Source: Pinirhizobacter soli
GTDB taxonomy: Bacteria > Pseudomonadota > Gammaproteobacteria > Xanthomonadales > Rhodanobacteraceae
Length of the DNA: 64,000 nucleotides
NCBI RefSeq assembly: GCF_015905305.1
Contig: NZ_JADZLQ010000001.1
Coordinates: forward strand, 1,698,599-1,762,598
Direction of reading: 5' to 3'
The stretch's first letter is position 1, and each line of letters opens with the position of its first letter. The notes beneath the pieces were generated by a model that made no database searches, was not told the origin of the DNA, and was given only the letters and a program-made list of their open reading frames with translations. The position numbers and the translations under genes are program-made. This document shows, in pieces, positions 36,856-45,869 of the stretch.

Positions 36856-37844
36856 TGCGCACCTCCGCTGGTGCTCGCCCGGGCGGGCGCAGTTGTGCGG
36901 GCTGGCGTGCGGGTTGTAGCCGGGGCAGCCGGGGCGTCAACGGGACTTGCCAGGGCAGCGGGCGGTCCGGCCACGGAGGCCGCTGGCGGCGGGCCTACGG
37001 GTTCAGCAAGGTCGTGCAGCAGCAGCACATCATCGCTTCGTGCGACGTCGGCGGCGGGTTTCGCCTTGGCTGCCAGGAACATGCCCGATTCGGTCTGCCC
37101 CGACTCGGTGATCTCGCCCACCGGGAAACCCGGCGGGAAACGGCCGCCCAGGCCCGAGGTGACCAGCTTGTCGCCCACGCGGACATCGGCCGATACCGGG
37201 ATGTTCGGCAGGGAGAGTGCGTCCCCGCCCTGCGCGCCATAGGCCACCGTGCGCAGACCCGTGCGTTCGATGGTCACGGGCACCGCATGATTGGGATCGG
37301 TAATCAGCATGGCCGTGGACGTGGTGGGCATCACTTCGATCACCTGCCCCATCACACCGCGGGCGTCGATCACGACCTGGCCCACCGACACCCCATCGCG
37401 CGCGCCCAGGTTCAGCGTGACCCGGTGGCGGTAGGCGCCCAGATCCACATCGATCAGGCGCGCCAGCTGCACCGTAATCCCCAGGCTGTGCTGCGTGTCG
37501 AGCAGTTCCTTCAGGCGCTCATTCTGTTCGGCCACCGAAGCCATGCGGTTGAGCTTGGCGTTGGCCAGCAGCAGGTTTTCGCGCAAGCGCTGGTTGGCCT
37601 CGGTCAGCAGCTTGCGGTCGGCGAAGGCCACGGATGCCGTACGGAACGCATCGGAGGGCAGCGAAGCGAGCCGGTAGACCGGCTCGATGATCGCCGAACC
37701 GCCGTAGCGAAGCCGGCTCATCCAGCCGTTGCGGTGGTCAAGCACCATCAGCACGCAGGCCAGCGCCATATACACGATCAGTCGCAGCGTGCCCGCGACG
37801 GAGGGCGAGAATAGCGGGGACGAGCCGTCGCGGTTTAGGGCCAT
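36852..37844 (-). CDS. mreC: Rod shape-determining protein MreC
   Basis: A 330-residue bitopic protein. One N-terminal membrane helix (about 20-38), a coiled-coil (about 68-110, LLTEANQRLRENLLLANAKLN), then the two-barrel periplasmic domain with ARLIDVDLGAYRHRVTLNLGARDGVSVGQVV, RGVMGQVIEVMPTTS and VTSGLGGRFPPGFPVGEI. A low-complexity Ala/Pro/Thr tail of about 60 residues follows the core. MreC scaffolds PBP2 and RodA. It starts 101 bases after mreB and overlaps mreD. Confidence 0.95.
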   Translation of the reverse strand: MALNRDGSSPLFSPSVAGTLRLIVYMALACVLMVLDHRNGWMSRLRYGGSAIIEPVYRLASLPSDAFRTASVAFADRKLLTEANQRLRENLLLANAKLNRMASVAEQNERLKELLDTQHSLGITVQLARLIDVDLGAYRHRVTLNLGARDGVSVGQVVIDARGVMGQVIEVMPTTSTAMLITDPNHAVPVTIERTGLRTVAYGAQGGDALSLPNIPVSADVRVGDKLVTSGLGGRFPPGFPVGEITESGQTESGMFLAAKAKPAADVARSDDVLLLHDLAEPVGPPPAASVAGPPAALASPVDAPAAPATTRTPARTTAPARASTSGGAQ

Positions 37845-37945
37845 GGAGCTGCTTTAAGTCTTCAGGTAGGGGCGGGCGGGCCCGCGAAACATTGGCCTGG
37901 AGGGTGCCAGCCTTACGCGCAAGCTCCTACAACGGAAAGGATTTT

Positions 37946-39022
<1,077 letters not shown>

Positions 39023-39032
39023 TCAACGCGTC

Positions 39033-39061
39033 ATGGTAGTGACGCCCCCCCGCCCACGCAA
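39033..39061 (-). promoter_or_regulatory. Candidate sigma-70 promoter of the mreB operon
   Basis: On the minus strand TTGCGT and TACCAT are separated by 17 bases (39056-39061 and 39033-39038), 41 bases before the mreB start. Spacing is ideal but the spacer is very G-rich; no experimental support. Confidence 0.45.
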
Positions 39062-39240
39062 GGGCGCTTTCGTTAAGAAAGCCTTGTTGAACCGAAGGAT
39101 GCGCGCGATTCCTGCCATGGCACGTCGCCGGCCCCCAGGCCCGGCGGATCGTCACGGGGCCAGTCTTTTAGTACCATCTGGACCCTTTGCGCCCCGGCAG
39201 CGGGCCGGCGCGCCCGGACAACCCGTGGGGTAGCAGCAAC

Positions 39241-40176
39241 ATGTCAGCCGTGATTTGTGGATCCCTGGCGTACGACACCATCATGGTGTTCCCCGACCAG
39301 TTCAAGAACCACATCCTGCCGGACAAGGTTCACATCTTGAATGTGTCTTTCCTTGTGCCGCAGATGCGCCGCGAATTCGGCGGGTGTGCAGGCAACATTG
39401 CCTACAACCTGAAGTTGCTCGGCGGCAACCCGTTGCCGATGGCAACGGTGGGTCAGGACTTCGCGCCCTATCGCGATCACCTGCAGAAGTTCGGCATCCC
39501 GCTCGAGGGCGTGCGCGAGTTTTTCGATCAGTTCACGCCCCAGTGTTTCATCACCACGGACCTGGACAACAACCAGATCACCGCCTTCCATCCCGGCGCG
39601 ATGTCCAGCGCGCACCACAACCATGTGGGCGACGTAAAGGACTGCGAGTTCGGCATCGTGGCACCGGACGGCCGCGAGGCCATGCTGCAGCACACGGCTG
39701 ATTTCGCCGCGCGAGGCGTGCCTTTCATCTTCGATCCGGGCCAGGCCATGCCGTTGTTCAACGGCGAGGAATTCCGCACCATGATCGAACAGGCGACCTA
39801 CGTGATCGTCAACGATTACGAGTCGCAGCTGTTGCAACAGCGCACCGGCTGGAGCGCCGACGATATCGCTTCGCGCGTGAAGGCCTACATCATTACGCTC
39901 GGTCCGCGCGGTTCGTTGATCCACACCGATGGCCAGGTGATCGAGATTCCGCCTGCGCGCGAACGCCAGGTGGTCGATCCCACCGGTTGCGGCGATGCTT
40001 ACCGCGCGGGCCTGATCTTCGGCATCATGAAGGGCTGGGAGTGGAAGACCATCGGCCGCATGGCATCGTTGATGGGTGCGTTGAAGGTGGAACACCCGGG
40101 CACGCAGAACCAGCACTTCACCTATGACGAATTCGCCGCTGCATTCGAGGAACAGTTTGGCTACAAGCTGGGCTGA
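39241..40176 (+). CDS. PfkB-family carbohydrate/adenosine kinase
   Basis: A 311-residue ribokinase-like kinase. It has the N-terminal ICGSLAYDTIMVFP strand, the GGCAGNIAYNLKLLGG substrate loop (PfkB signature 1), ITLGPRGSLIHTDG, and signature 2 as DPTGCGDAYRAGLIFG with the catalytic Asp; the common GAGD is GCGD here. It resembles proteobacterial proteins annotated as carbohydrate or adenosine kinases; the substrate is not settled. The ATG at 39241 follows a spaced GGGGTAGC. It is divergent from mreB across 248 bases and ends ten bases from the convergent phospholipase gene. Confidence 0.9.
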   Translation: MSAVICGSLAYDTIMVFPDQFKNHILPDKVHILNVSFLVPQMRREFGGCAGNIAYNLKLLGGNPLPMATVGQDFAPYRDHLQKFGIPLEGVREFFDQFTPQCFITTDLDNNQITAFHPGAMSSAHHNHVGDVKDCEFGIVAPDGREAMLQHTADFAARGVPFIFDPGQAMPLFNGEEFRTMIEQATYVIVNDYESQLLQQRTGWSADDIASRVKAYIITLGPRGSLIHTDGQVIEIPPARERQVVDPTGCGDAYRAGLIFGIMKGWEWKTIGRMASLMGALKVEHPGTQNQHFTYDEFAAAFEEQFGYKLG

Positions 40177-40186
40177 GCCGCTGGAT

Positions 40187-41446
40187 TTACCTTATACGTG
40201 AGGCGATGAAGTCCGCCATCGCCTCACCCAGCACGGCATGAACGCGGCGGGTGGGGTGCAATCGATCCCAGAAAAGATAGGTATCGGCGGTTTTGCATGC
40301 CGATGCCACAGCATGCCACCCCGCATACACGAGAGGGCCCTGCCCCGGAATATCCAGGCAACTGTCCTTGACGTTGTCGAAGCCGTAGTCCGCGGGGTTT
40401 TCAAGGGCTGCCGCAAAGTGCGAATAGGTGTCGAAGATATCGACGCGCGATGGACCTGACAGTCGCTCGCGCAGCATTTCAAGGCCCCTGTTGAACGCCA
40501 ACACCTGACTACGCACAGTTGTTTCGCGCGAGCTGCCGCGCACCTCCGGTGCTAGCGAAATATCGGGCAGGTTCATCAGTACGATGTGTTCAGCACCATC
40601 GTCAAGCAGCTTGCGCGCGGCGAATTCGACGCTGGCAAGCACCTCGTCGGCCTGCTTGCCGTAGTTGATGAAATCGTTACCGCCGATAAGGATGGCATAG
40701 ACGTTGCGGTTGTCATCCACGTTGCGGCCCTTGGCGCGTAGCTGGCGCCAGGTGTCCACCTGCTGGACGATACCGGGAATCAATACATTGCCATCCGCGG
40801 CGGCGGCGCCGAAGGCGAAGTTCATCAGATCCAGCCCGGTCAGCCTTGATGTGATTTCCGGCCACACCTTCCCGTTGCTGAATCGACCGGCCGACCAGCT
40901 CTTCGCGTGCGGGACCAGGCGCAAGCTGCGGTTCCACGCATTGAGCGTATCGCTAAGGCTGTCGCCGAAAACGATTATCCGGGTGATGCCTGGCGGTGCC
41001 TGCGGCGTGTCGTTCGTCCAGATGTTGTAGTCATAGGAAAAAATCGTGTCGGCCGCGGTGGCCGCCATGAATTCACCCTTTCCCTCACGGCGAAGGGTGT
41101 CACGACACTGCCCGGCCATGGTGGCCTGCGAGGTGTCGGTAAAGAACAGGTTGGCTGCCTCGAGCGATGGGTAGGCCCAGTGGCCTTTCAGCGAAAAATA
41201 TTGGCCGGCGGGTGTGCGTGCCCACGTCCAGCCCGTCTCCGGAAGATTGGCGTGGACGTTTACGCGATAGTGGCAACGCACGTAGGTGCTGGTGTCCGCA
41301 CCAAGGGCAAACGGCGGCGCGAGGGATTCCGGCGAGGCAACGACTTCGAGCGATGCGGGCCCGGCCTCGGGCGATTTGGTCCCGGCTTCGATCGGCGTGG
41401 CGGTGGTGGCGACGAGGGCCACGAGGAATCCAACGATGTGCTTCAT
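40187..41446 (-). CDS. Secreted SGNH phospholipase/acyltransferase (thermolabile hemolysin type)
   Basis: A 419-residue exported lipase. Signal peptide residues 1-21, then an N-terminal domain with CHYRVN, FFTDTSQATMAGQCRDTL and SYDYNIWTND, which resembles the N-terminal part of Vibrio thermolabile (lecithin-dependent) hemolysins. The GDSL hydrolase core has IIVFGDSLSDT (Ser near residue 173), GGND in LIGGNDFINYG, and the catalytic Asp-His pair in DRLHPTRRVH near the C-terminus. Relatives cleave phospholipids and transfer the acyl chain to cholesterol or glycerol. GGAGAATTCGCC precedes the ATG at 41446. Its partners nearby are unknown-function genes and a type III secretion-like operon. Confidence 0.88.
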   Translation of the reverse strand: MKHIVGFLVALVATTATPIEAGTKSPEAGPASLEVVASPESLAPPFALGADTSTYVRCHYRVNVHANLPETGWTWARTPAGQYFSLKGHWAYPSLEAANLFFTDTSQATMAGQCRDTLRREGKGEFMAATAADTIFSYDYNIWTNDTPQAPPGITRIIVFGDSLSDTLNAWNRSLRLVPHAKSWSAGRFSNGKVWPEITSRLTGLDLMNFAFGAAAADGNVLIPGIVQQVDTWRQLRAKGRNVDDNRNVYAILIGGNDFINYGKQADEVLASVEFAARKLLDDGAEHIVLMNLPDISLAPEVRGSSRETTVRSQVLAFNRGLEMLRERLSGPSRVDIFDTYSHFAAALENPADYGFDNVKDSCLDIPGQGPLVYAGWHAVASACKTADTYLFWDRLHPTRRVHAVLGEAMADFIASRIR

Positions 41447-41842
41447 GGCGAATTCTCCGGTCAGAACCCGCACCTTGCTCGTCGCGACGAAGCGTGTCCG
41501 TCAGGCGCGGCGTCAATCACCGTCGTCATCTGCGTGGTTGTCGTGTCGGATGATTTCCCGGTCGACAATTGACAGACGAGATGACATGCATGACCTAGGC
41601 TTGCCGAATCCCCGCAAGGTAGTTGCCGCATGCCAAATACTCACGCTAGTTCAACCTCAGGCCTGAACGCTCGATGTTTTAAACTTCCGGCGGAAAGCTT
41701 GTATCCGACGACAACCGCAGGGTTTCAAGGCAGCTGCAGCAGGATATCAAGCGTCGTCGAAAGGATAGCGGGTGCGGGAAACGTACCCAGGGGGCTTACG
41801 ACCGACGCAAACTCGGGTACACGACACTGCGCAGGACACACC
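41447..41842. other. Gene-poor 396-base divergent intergenic region
   Basis: This stretch separates the divergent phospholipase gene and the unknown gene at 41843. It is visibly more AT-rich than its surroundings near TTTTAAACTT (around 41684) and holds no credible gene or strong hairpin. It is probably promoter space for both genes; no consensus promoter stands out. Confidence 0.5.
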
Positions 41843-42385
41843 ATGGCCACCCTGCCTCAGCCAGTGCTCGGCAATGGATGGACCGTGCGAGGGGCGCCGT
41901 TTCCGACCGGCGCGCATCCCGGAACTCGCGCCCGCGGTGATCACGTGCGACCGGTGCTGCTTGCTCTATCGGTCGCATGCTCGGATTACTGGCGTCAATC
42001 GCTGGGCGGTCGCGCCCTCTGCGTGCGCCATGACGACGGAAGGATCGCGTGCAGGATAAGCCCCGCGACAGACGGTGGCGTGGCCATGCTCGCGTCGGAT
42101 GCCGTCATCCAGCTGACGGGCGACGGACCGGAACCCTATAGCAGCCTGCTGCGCTGGACGTTGGAAAACAGTTACCAGGTTGAGCCCTTCTGCTCAGCGG
42201 CAGTTCAAGCCGCACAGTTGGCCGTACCCTCTTTGGCAAATTGGTCGGCCGAAACCTTCCACGCCGACATGGCTCGCCACGAAAAAGCGCTGAATGAGTC
42301 GATGGTGACGTGGATCTACCATCATCATGACTACCTTGAACAGGTCGCAGCGCAGATGATGCGCGCCGGACCAGCCGTGACCTAG
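41843..42385 (+). CDS. Unknown protein, possibly accessory
   Basis: A 180-residue soluble protein without signal peptide or membrane segment. It opens MATLPQPVLGNGWTVRG, contains a central HDDGRIACRISPATDGG segment and ends in a helical part with WSAETFHADMARHEKALNE and HHHDYLEQVAAQMM. No family was recognised. The ATG at 41843 was chosen because upstream codons are unlike coding sequence, although the ribosome binding site (CAGGACACACC) is weak. A perfect 30-base palindrome follows. It lies 1.6 kb from a type III secretion-like operon, but a link is not shown by the sequence. Confidence 0.5.
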   Translation: MATLPQPVLGNGWTVRGAPFPTGAHPGTRARGDHVRPVLLALSVACSDYWRQSLGGRALCVRHDDGRIACRISPATDGGVAMLASDAVIQLTGDGPEPYSSLLRWTLENSYQVEPFCSAAVQAAQLAVPSLANWSAETFHADMARHEKALNESMVTWIYHHHDYLEQVAAQMMRAGPAVT

Positions 42386-42401
42386 AGCTCAATATCGAAG
42401 A

Positions 42402-42431
42402 ATGCCAGGGAAAGCGCGCTTTCCCTGGCAT
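42402..42431. terminator. Perfect 30-base palindrome, probable bidirectional terminator
   Basis: ATGCCAGGGAAAGCG is followed directly by its exact reverse complement CGCTTTCCCTGGCAT. It lies 17 bases after the stop of the + gene at 41843 and 39 bases beyond the stop of the minus gene at 42470. There is no T-run, so transcript stabilisation is as likely as termination. Confidence 0.55.
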
Positions 42432-42469
42432 CGAAACACAGCGCGATCGGCGTAGGCGCCGCGCCTGGA

Positions 42470-42925
42470 TCAGCTCTTGTTATGCATCGCGTGCTTGAGG
42501 TCGCGCATCTGGTCGTGACCCTGGCGCACCGAAGCGTAGGCTTCGTTGATAACGGTGAGCGTGGACGGCGACACCTCCTTGTCCTTCAACGCGCTCTCGA
42601 ACTTCGCCTTGATGTGGTCTTCACCGCGCTCCACTTCATCCACCACCGCGGTATCGCCGGAGCTCAAACTCTTGCGCAGGTTCACGAAGAGGCGATGGGC
42701 CGAGGCCAGTACGGTCCCGTCGTCATCAGGCTTGCCGCCCAACGTGCGTACCTGGCGCTGCAGCACGCCGGCCACCTGGCGGCGCTCACCTGCACGGCTC
42801 TGGAACAGTGACGTGAAGCGTGTGCTCTGGGTGTCCTTGGCGGCTTCCGCGTAGCCTTCGGCGCTGTCGATGGTGGTCTCGATCAGGCCATTGAGAATTT
42901 TCACATCGTGGTCATTCGTGCTCAT
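42470..42925 (-). CDS. PA2169-family four-helix-bundle protein
   Basis: A 151-residue soluble protein of the PA2169/DUF2383 family, which has a ferritin-like four-helix bundle. It begins DVKILNGLIETTIDSAEGYAEAA and contains RAGERRQVAGVLQRQV, RGEDHIKAKFESALKD and a C-terminal RQGHDQMRDLKHAM helix with the family's Glu and His residues. Proteins of this family are often induced by envelope or stationary-phase stress; the function is not known. The ATG at 42925 begins the conserved region. Confidence 0.85.
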   Translation of the reverse strand: MSTNDHDVKILNGLIETTIDSAEGYAEAAKDTQSTRFTSLFQSRAGERRQVAGVLQRQVRTLGGKPDDDGTVLASAHRLFVNLRKSLSSGDTAVVDEVERGEDHIKAKFESALKDKEVSPSTLTVINEAYASVRQGHDQMRDLKHAMHNKS

Positions 42926-43046
42926 CAGTCTTGTTCCTTCGTCTGGCGTGGAAACCGCCTTGGGCGGCAGGTATCGACCAGACTAGGCAAGCGTCGTAGC
43001 AAATAGCGTGAAGGCCGTGCGTGCATGGCCTTGACTAATCTAACCG

Positions 43047-43871
43047 CTAGGGATGAGTGGCTGTTCCCTGAATACGAAAATCGGCGGACCGGCGTCCGAC
43101 CATTCGCAGGGCCATGCGGTCGGGAAGAATCTTGAACGCAATCTTGATCATGTGGTTGACCCAGCCATTGACGTAGACCGCATCCCCATGGCCGACCGCC
43201 GCCAGCGATTGCCGTACCACGGTATCGGCGTCCATCCACAACCAGCGCGGCAACCGCGACACCAGCGACCGGGACCCGGTAACGTCATGGAACTCGCTAT
43301 GAGTGAGACCGGGGCACACCGCCGTGACATGCACGCCAGCGGGGAGATTTTCCAGCGACAGTGACTGCGAGAACTTGATCAGGTATGCCTTGGCTGCGGC
43401 ATAAAGGGATTGGCCCGCTGTTCCCGGCATGAGCCCCGCCAACGAAGCCACGTTGATGATGTAGCCATAGCCACGCGCACGCATCGCCGGCAGCAGCCGA
43501 TGCGCAAGCTCAGTGGGAGCGGTGACCATGACCTGCAGAAATTGCGCATGCGTGCTCCAGGGCACGGCATCGAAATGTCCCGGAACGCCATAGCCCGCGT
43601 TGTTCACCAACATGTCTATGCACAGATTCCGTCGTGCCAACTCGGCCAACAGCTGCGCAGGTGCCTCGGGATCGGCAAGATCCAGGGCAATGACCTGGAC
43701 ATCGACGTGGTGGCGCTGGCTTAACTCTTCGGCCAGCACCTGAAGCCGGTCCGCGCGCCGCGCGGTCAGTACCAGGCGATAGCCACACGACGCCAGCTGG
43801 CGCGCAAAAGCCTCGCCGATGCCTGCCGAGGCTCCCGTGACCAGGGCCCGGCGTGGGTTTGCGTCGTCCAT
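43047..43871 (-). CDS. Short-chain dehydrogenase/reductase
   Basis: A 274-residue NAD(P)-dependent oxidoreductase. It shows TGASAGIGEAFARQLA (TGxxxGIG cofactor motif), NNAGYG, the catalytic SLAG..YAAAKAYLIKFS (Tyr-x3-Lys) and PGLTHSEF. The Arg-rich TARRADRL after strand 2 favours NADP. This subgroup is annotated as YqjQ/DltE-like SDRs; the substrate is unknown. It ends 121 bases before the PA2169-family gene on the same strand. Confidence 0.88.
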   Translation of the reverse strand: MDDANPRRALVTGASAGIGEAFARQLASCGYRLVLTARRADRLQVLAEELSQRHHVDVQVIALDLADPEAPAQLLAELARRNLCIDMLVNNAGYGVPGHFDAVPWSTHAQFLQVMVTAPTELAHRLLPAMRARGYGYIINVASLAGLMPGTAGQSLYAAAKAYLIKFSQSLSLENLPAGVHVTAVCPGLTHSEFHDVTGSRSLVSRLPRWLWMDADTVVRQSLAAVGHGDAVYVNGWVNHMIKIAFKILPDRMALRMVGRRSADFRIQGTATHP

Positions 43872-43925
43872 GCGCTCCTCTCTCGTTGCAACCGTCGCCT
43901 TGATAGCACGCGGAGCGCCGGGTAG

Positions 43926-44165
43926 CTAGAGTTCGTAGTCGAGCGGCGGGAGGCCGCTTTCCTCTTCGTCCGCGCCCATGATCATGGCCACCATCTTGTC
44001 GCGCAGGATGCGGCGGACGGTATCGCCTACAAAATCCTGCGACCCGGGTTCTTCAGGCTCGATCTCGGGCTCCCCAGCCTCCGCGTGGACAAGGCGATCG
44101 CTGAGAGGGACCACCGTGTCGGGGTTCTGGCTCGACAGGCCTGGGTTTACAGCAGTGATGTGCAT
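43926..44165 (-). CDS. Small acidic protein at the end of the sctJKL-like operon
   Basis: A 79-residue acidic protein beginning MHITAVNPGLSSQNPD, with an acidic middle (EAGEPEIEPEEPG) and a helical segment DTVRRILRDKMVAMIMGADEEE. There is no signal peptide or membrane helix. It starts 13 bases after the sctL-like stop, with CGGAAAAAACC as ribosome binding site, so it belongs to the same operon. Size and position would suit a type III secretion inner-rod, needle or chaperone protein, but no family match could be made; this is position-based speculation. Confidence 0.5.
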   Translation of the reverse strand: MHITAVNPGLSSQNPDTVVPLSDRLVHAEAGEPEIEPEEPGSQDFVGDTVRRILRDKMVAMIMGADEEESGLPPLDYEL

Positions 44166-44178
44166 GGTTTTTTCCGAA

Positions 44179-44838
44179 TCATGGGGATGGAAGCCCCGGT
44201 CCAACGATAGCGTCGGCATAGCGGGAGGCGATGGCCGCCAGGCCATCGTAGAGGGCCTGCATATCGGGCGCGGGTGGCTGGAGCGCCGCGTCGAAGACCA
44301 CGTGCTCGGGGTCATATTCAAGGACAAGGTCACCCTGCTCTACGCGAAGGCATGGCACGTCGGCCTGCTCAACGGCCACGGTATCGTCCAGGGCTGCGCG
44401 CAGTGCAAGGAAAATGCCGTCATCGCTCATTGGAACCTGTACCCGGGGGGATGCAGAAGCCTTTCCGTCTGTCGCGATCTGGCACGCTCGCTCCACCCAG
44501 GCTTCGGTGAATCCCGCCGCGGCGCAATGATCACGCAGGTGTTGACGTGCCTGCACCATGACGCCTTCGAGCAAGCTGGAACGAAGCCGCGCGATGTCAT
44601 CGATGGCGCCGAGCAACACCCTGGCGCCCTGGATCCTGGCCTCACGGTAGGCATCCTCGGCGGCACGACGGCGCAGGGTTTCGGCTTCGGCATGGGCCTG
44701 GGCAACGACTGTTGCGGCGCGACGGCGGGCATAATCGCCCAGGCGCGCGGCGGTATGCGCACCATGCATCGCGCTGGCGGGGATTCTTACGCCGTCGACG
44801 CAACAGGCCAGGGCACTAGAGGGGATGGCGCGAAGCAT
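44179..44838 (-). CDS. SctL-like (YscL/HrpE/FliH) stator protein of a type III secretion system
   Basis: A 219-residue cytosolic protein. In the SctL/FliH family this is the stator that holds the ATPase SctN. A long N-terminal helix rich in Ala, Arg and Glu (LGDYARRRAATVVAQAHAEAETLRRRAAEDAYREARIQGARVL, residues about 33-75) is followed by RSSLLEGVMVQARQHL and a C-terminal alpha/beta domain with VPCLRVEQGDLVLEYDPEHVVFDAAL, the family layout. The start at 44838 overlaps the upstream sctK-like gene by 23 bases. No sctN ATPase gene follows, which is unusual. Confidence 0.6.
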   Translation of the reverse strand: MLRAIPSSALACCVDGVRIPASAMHGAHTAARLGDYARRRAATVVAQAHAEAETLRRRAAEDAYREARIQGARVLLGAIDDIARLRSSLLEGVMVQARQHLRDHCAAAGFTEAWVERACQIATDGKASASPRVQVPMSDDGIFLALRAALDDTVAVEQADVPCLRVEQGDLVLEYDPEHVVFDAALQPPAPDMQALYDGLAAIASRYADAIVGPGLPSP

Positions 44839-45364
44839 GGCCCAGGGCACTCCAGAAGCAAGGCAGGTCGAAGGGTTCGGTGTCGAATGCCGGCATGGGC
44901 ATATCGGCGAATGGCAGGCTGATCCGGCTGGCAAGCCACGCCGGCACATGAGGGGTCAACGCCGCCAGTGATGCGCCCCCCAGCTCGACAAGTGCTGCCT
45001 GATCGGCGATGCCTCCGGATGGCTGCTTGCGCGATACGGCAAAGCCCATGCGCATGAATGCATGGATCGAGGGCGGAAGACCGGCGAAACAACGCGATGC
45101 CTGCAACGACCCGGCGTAGCGTGCCGCAGCCATATACATTGCAGCTGACCGCAGGTTGGCCCAGCCACGGACGATGCGCGCCACGCCTTCGCTTAGCGAG
45201 ACCTTGCCGTCGTGCGGTGATAGTTGATATTCCGCGAAGAGGTAGTCGTTCAAGGCGGAGCGCTGCCGGGGCGACCAGGCTCGACGGTCGTCATCGCTCC
45301 AGCGTGCGTGATAGCCCGCCGGGTCAAAGACGATGCTCGTGACCGATGATGAAAGGCCCACCAT
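44816..45364 (-). CDS. SctK-like (YscK) type III secretion accessory protein
   Basis: A 182-residue soluble protein. Recognition rests on its place between sctJ-like and sctL-like genes, the YscJ-K-L order, and on weak similarity: IVFDPAGYHARWS near the N-terminus, a helix-rich middle and a C-terminal PAWLASRISLPFADMP. SctK proteins form cytoplasmic sorting-platform pods below the export apparatus. It starts with ATG overlapping the upstream stop (ATGA). The identification is position-led; sequence similarity alone would not be enough. Confidence 0.45.
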   Translation of the reverse strand: MVGLSSSVTSIVFDPAGYHARWSDDDRRAWSPRQRSALNDYLFAEYQLSPHDGKVSLSEGVARIVRGWANLRSAAMYMAAARYAGSLQASRCFAGLPPSIHAFMRMGFAVSRKQPSGGIADQAALVELGGASLAALTPHVPAWLASRISLPFADMPMPAFDTEPFDLPCFWSALGHASRHPL

Positions 45365-45801
45365 CAGCGACTTTCCCTTGGCCGCCAGCGTGAAGCCGCC
45401 AGCACGCGCCACCGCCCTGCCCGCCCACGCGTCATCGCCCAGCCCAGGAAAGCCCCGGCCGCTGCCAATACCAGGCCGCCCGCCAGCCAGATCACGGCAG
45501 CATTGGTATCGCGTCGCGCGGGAGTCACGGCGATCACTCGCGCGGGAGGCGCACGCGTGACCAGAACCGAGACATTGTCGTATTCCACGCGCGCAAAGCT
45601 GTTCTTCAGGAAACGCTTGACCGCCTGCACCAGCAGGTCTGCGTCGCCATCGCCACGCTTCACCAGCAGCGCCGCCACGTGCATGGGCACGTCTTCGTCG
45701 CGACGCGATGCCACCCGACGGGTGTCGTAGCTCACGTGCACGCGCGCTTCGGACACACCCTCGAAACGAGCCAAACTGGCATTGCGCAACGATCGCGACA
45801 T
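45364..45801 (-). CDS. SctJ-like (YscJ/HrcJ) inner-ring protein, N-terminally shortened
   Basis: A 145-residue protein matching the C-terminal part of the type III secretion inner-ring lipoprotein. It shows the second ring-building domain (LARFEGVSEARVHVSYD, AALLVKRG, LVQAVKRFLKNSFARVEYDNVSVLV) and one membrane helix (AVIWLAGGLVLAAAGAFLGWAM, about 105-125) followed by a basic tail. The signal peptide, lipobox Cys and first ring domain (about 80 residues in full-length SctJ) are missing. GAAGGAACTCTACG precedes the ATG at 45801, so this short form may be translated as is. The missing part is not found in other frames upstream. Confidence 0.65.
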   Translation of the reverse strand: MSRSLRNASLARFEGVSEARVHVSYDTRRVASRRDEDVPMHVAALLVKRGDGDADLLVQAVKRFLKNSFARVEYDNVSVLVTRAPPARVIAVTPARRDTNAAVIWLAGGLVLAAAGAFLGWAMTRGRAGRWRVLAASRWRPRESR

Positions 45802-45835
45802 CGTAGAGTTCCTTCGCGACCGGCATCGCTGGCGG

Positions 45836-45869
45836 TCTGACCCATCCCCTGACCAGGAAGGACCCTGAC
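45836..45869. promoter_or_regulatory. Candidate operator repeats between the sctJ-like gene and the response regulator
   Basis: Three direct CTGAC-type units (TCTGAC at 45836, CCCTGAC at 45847, CCCTGAC at 45863) lie in the 68-base divergent region. They could be binding sites for the regulator or chance; the last overlaps its ribosome binding region. Confidence 0.25.
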
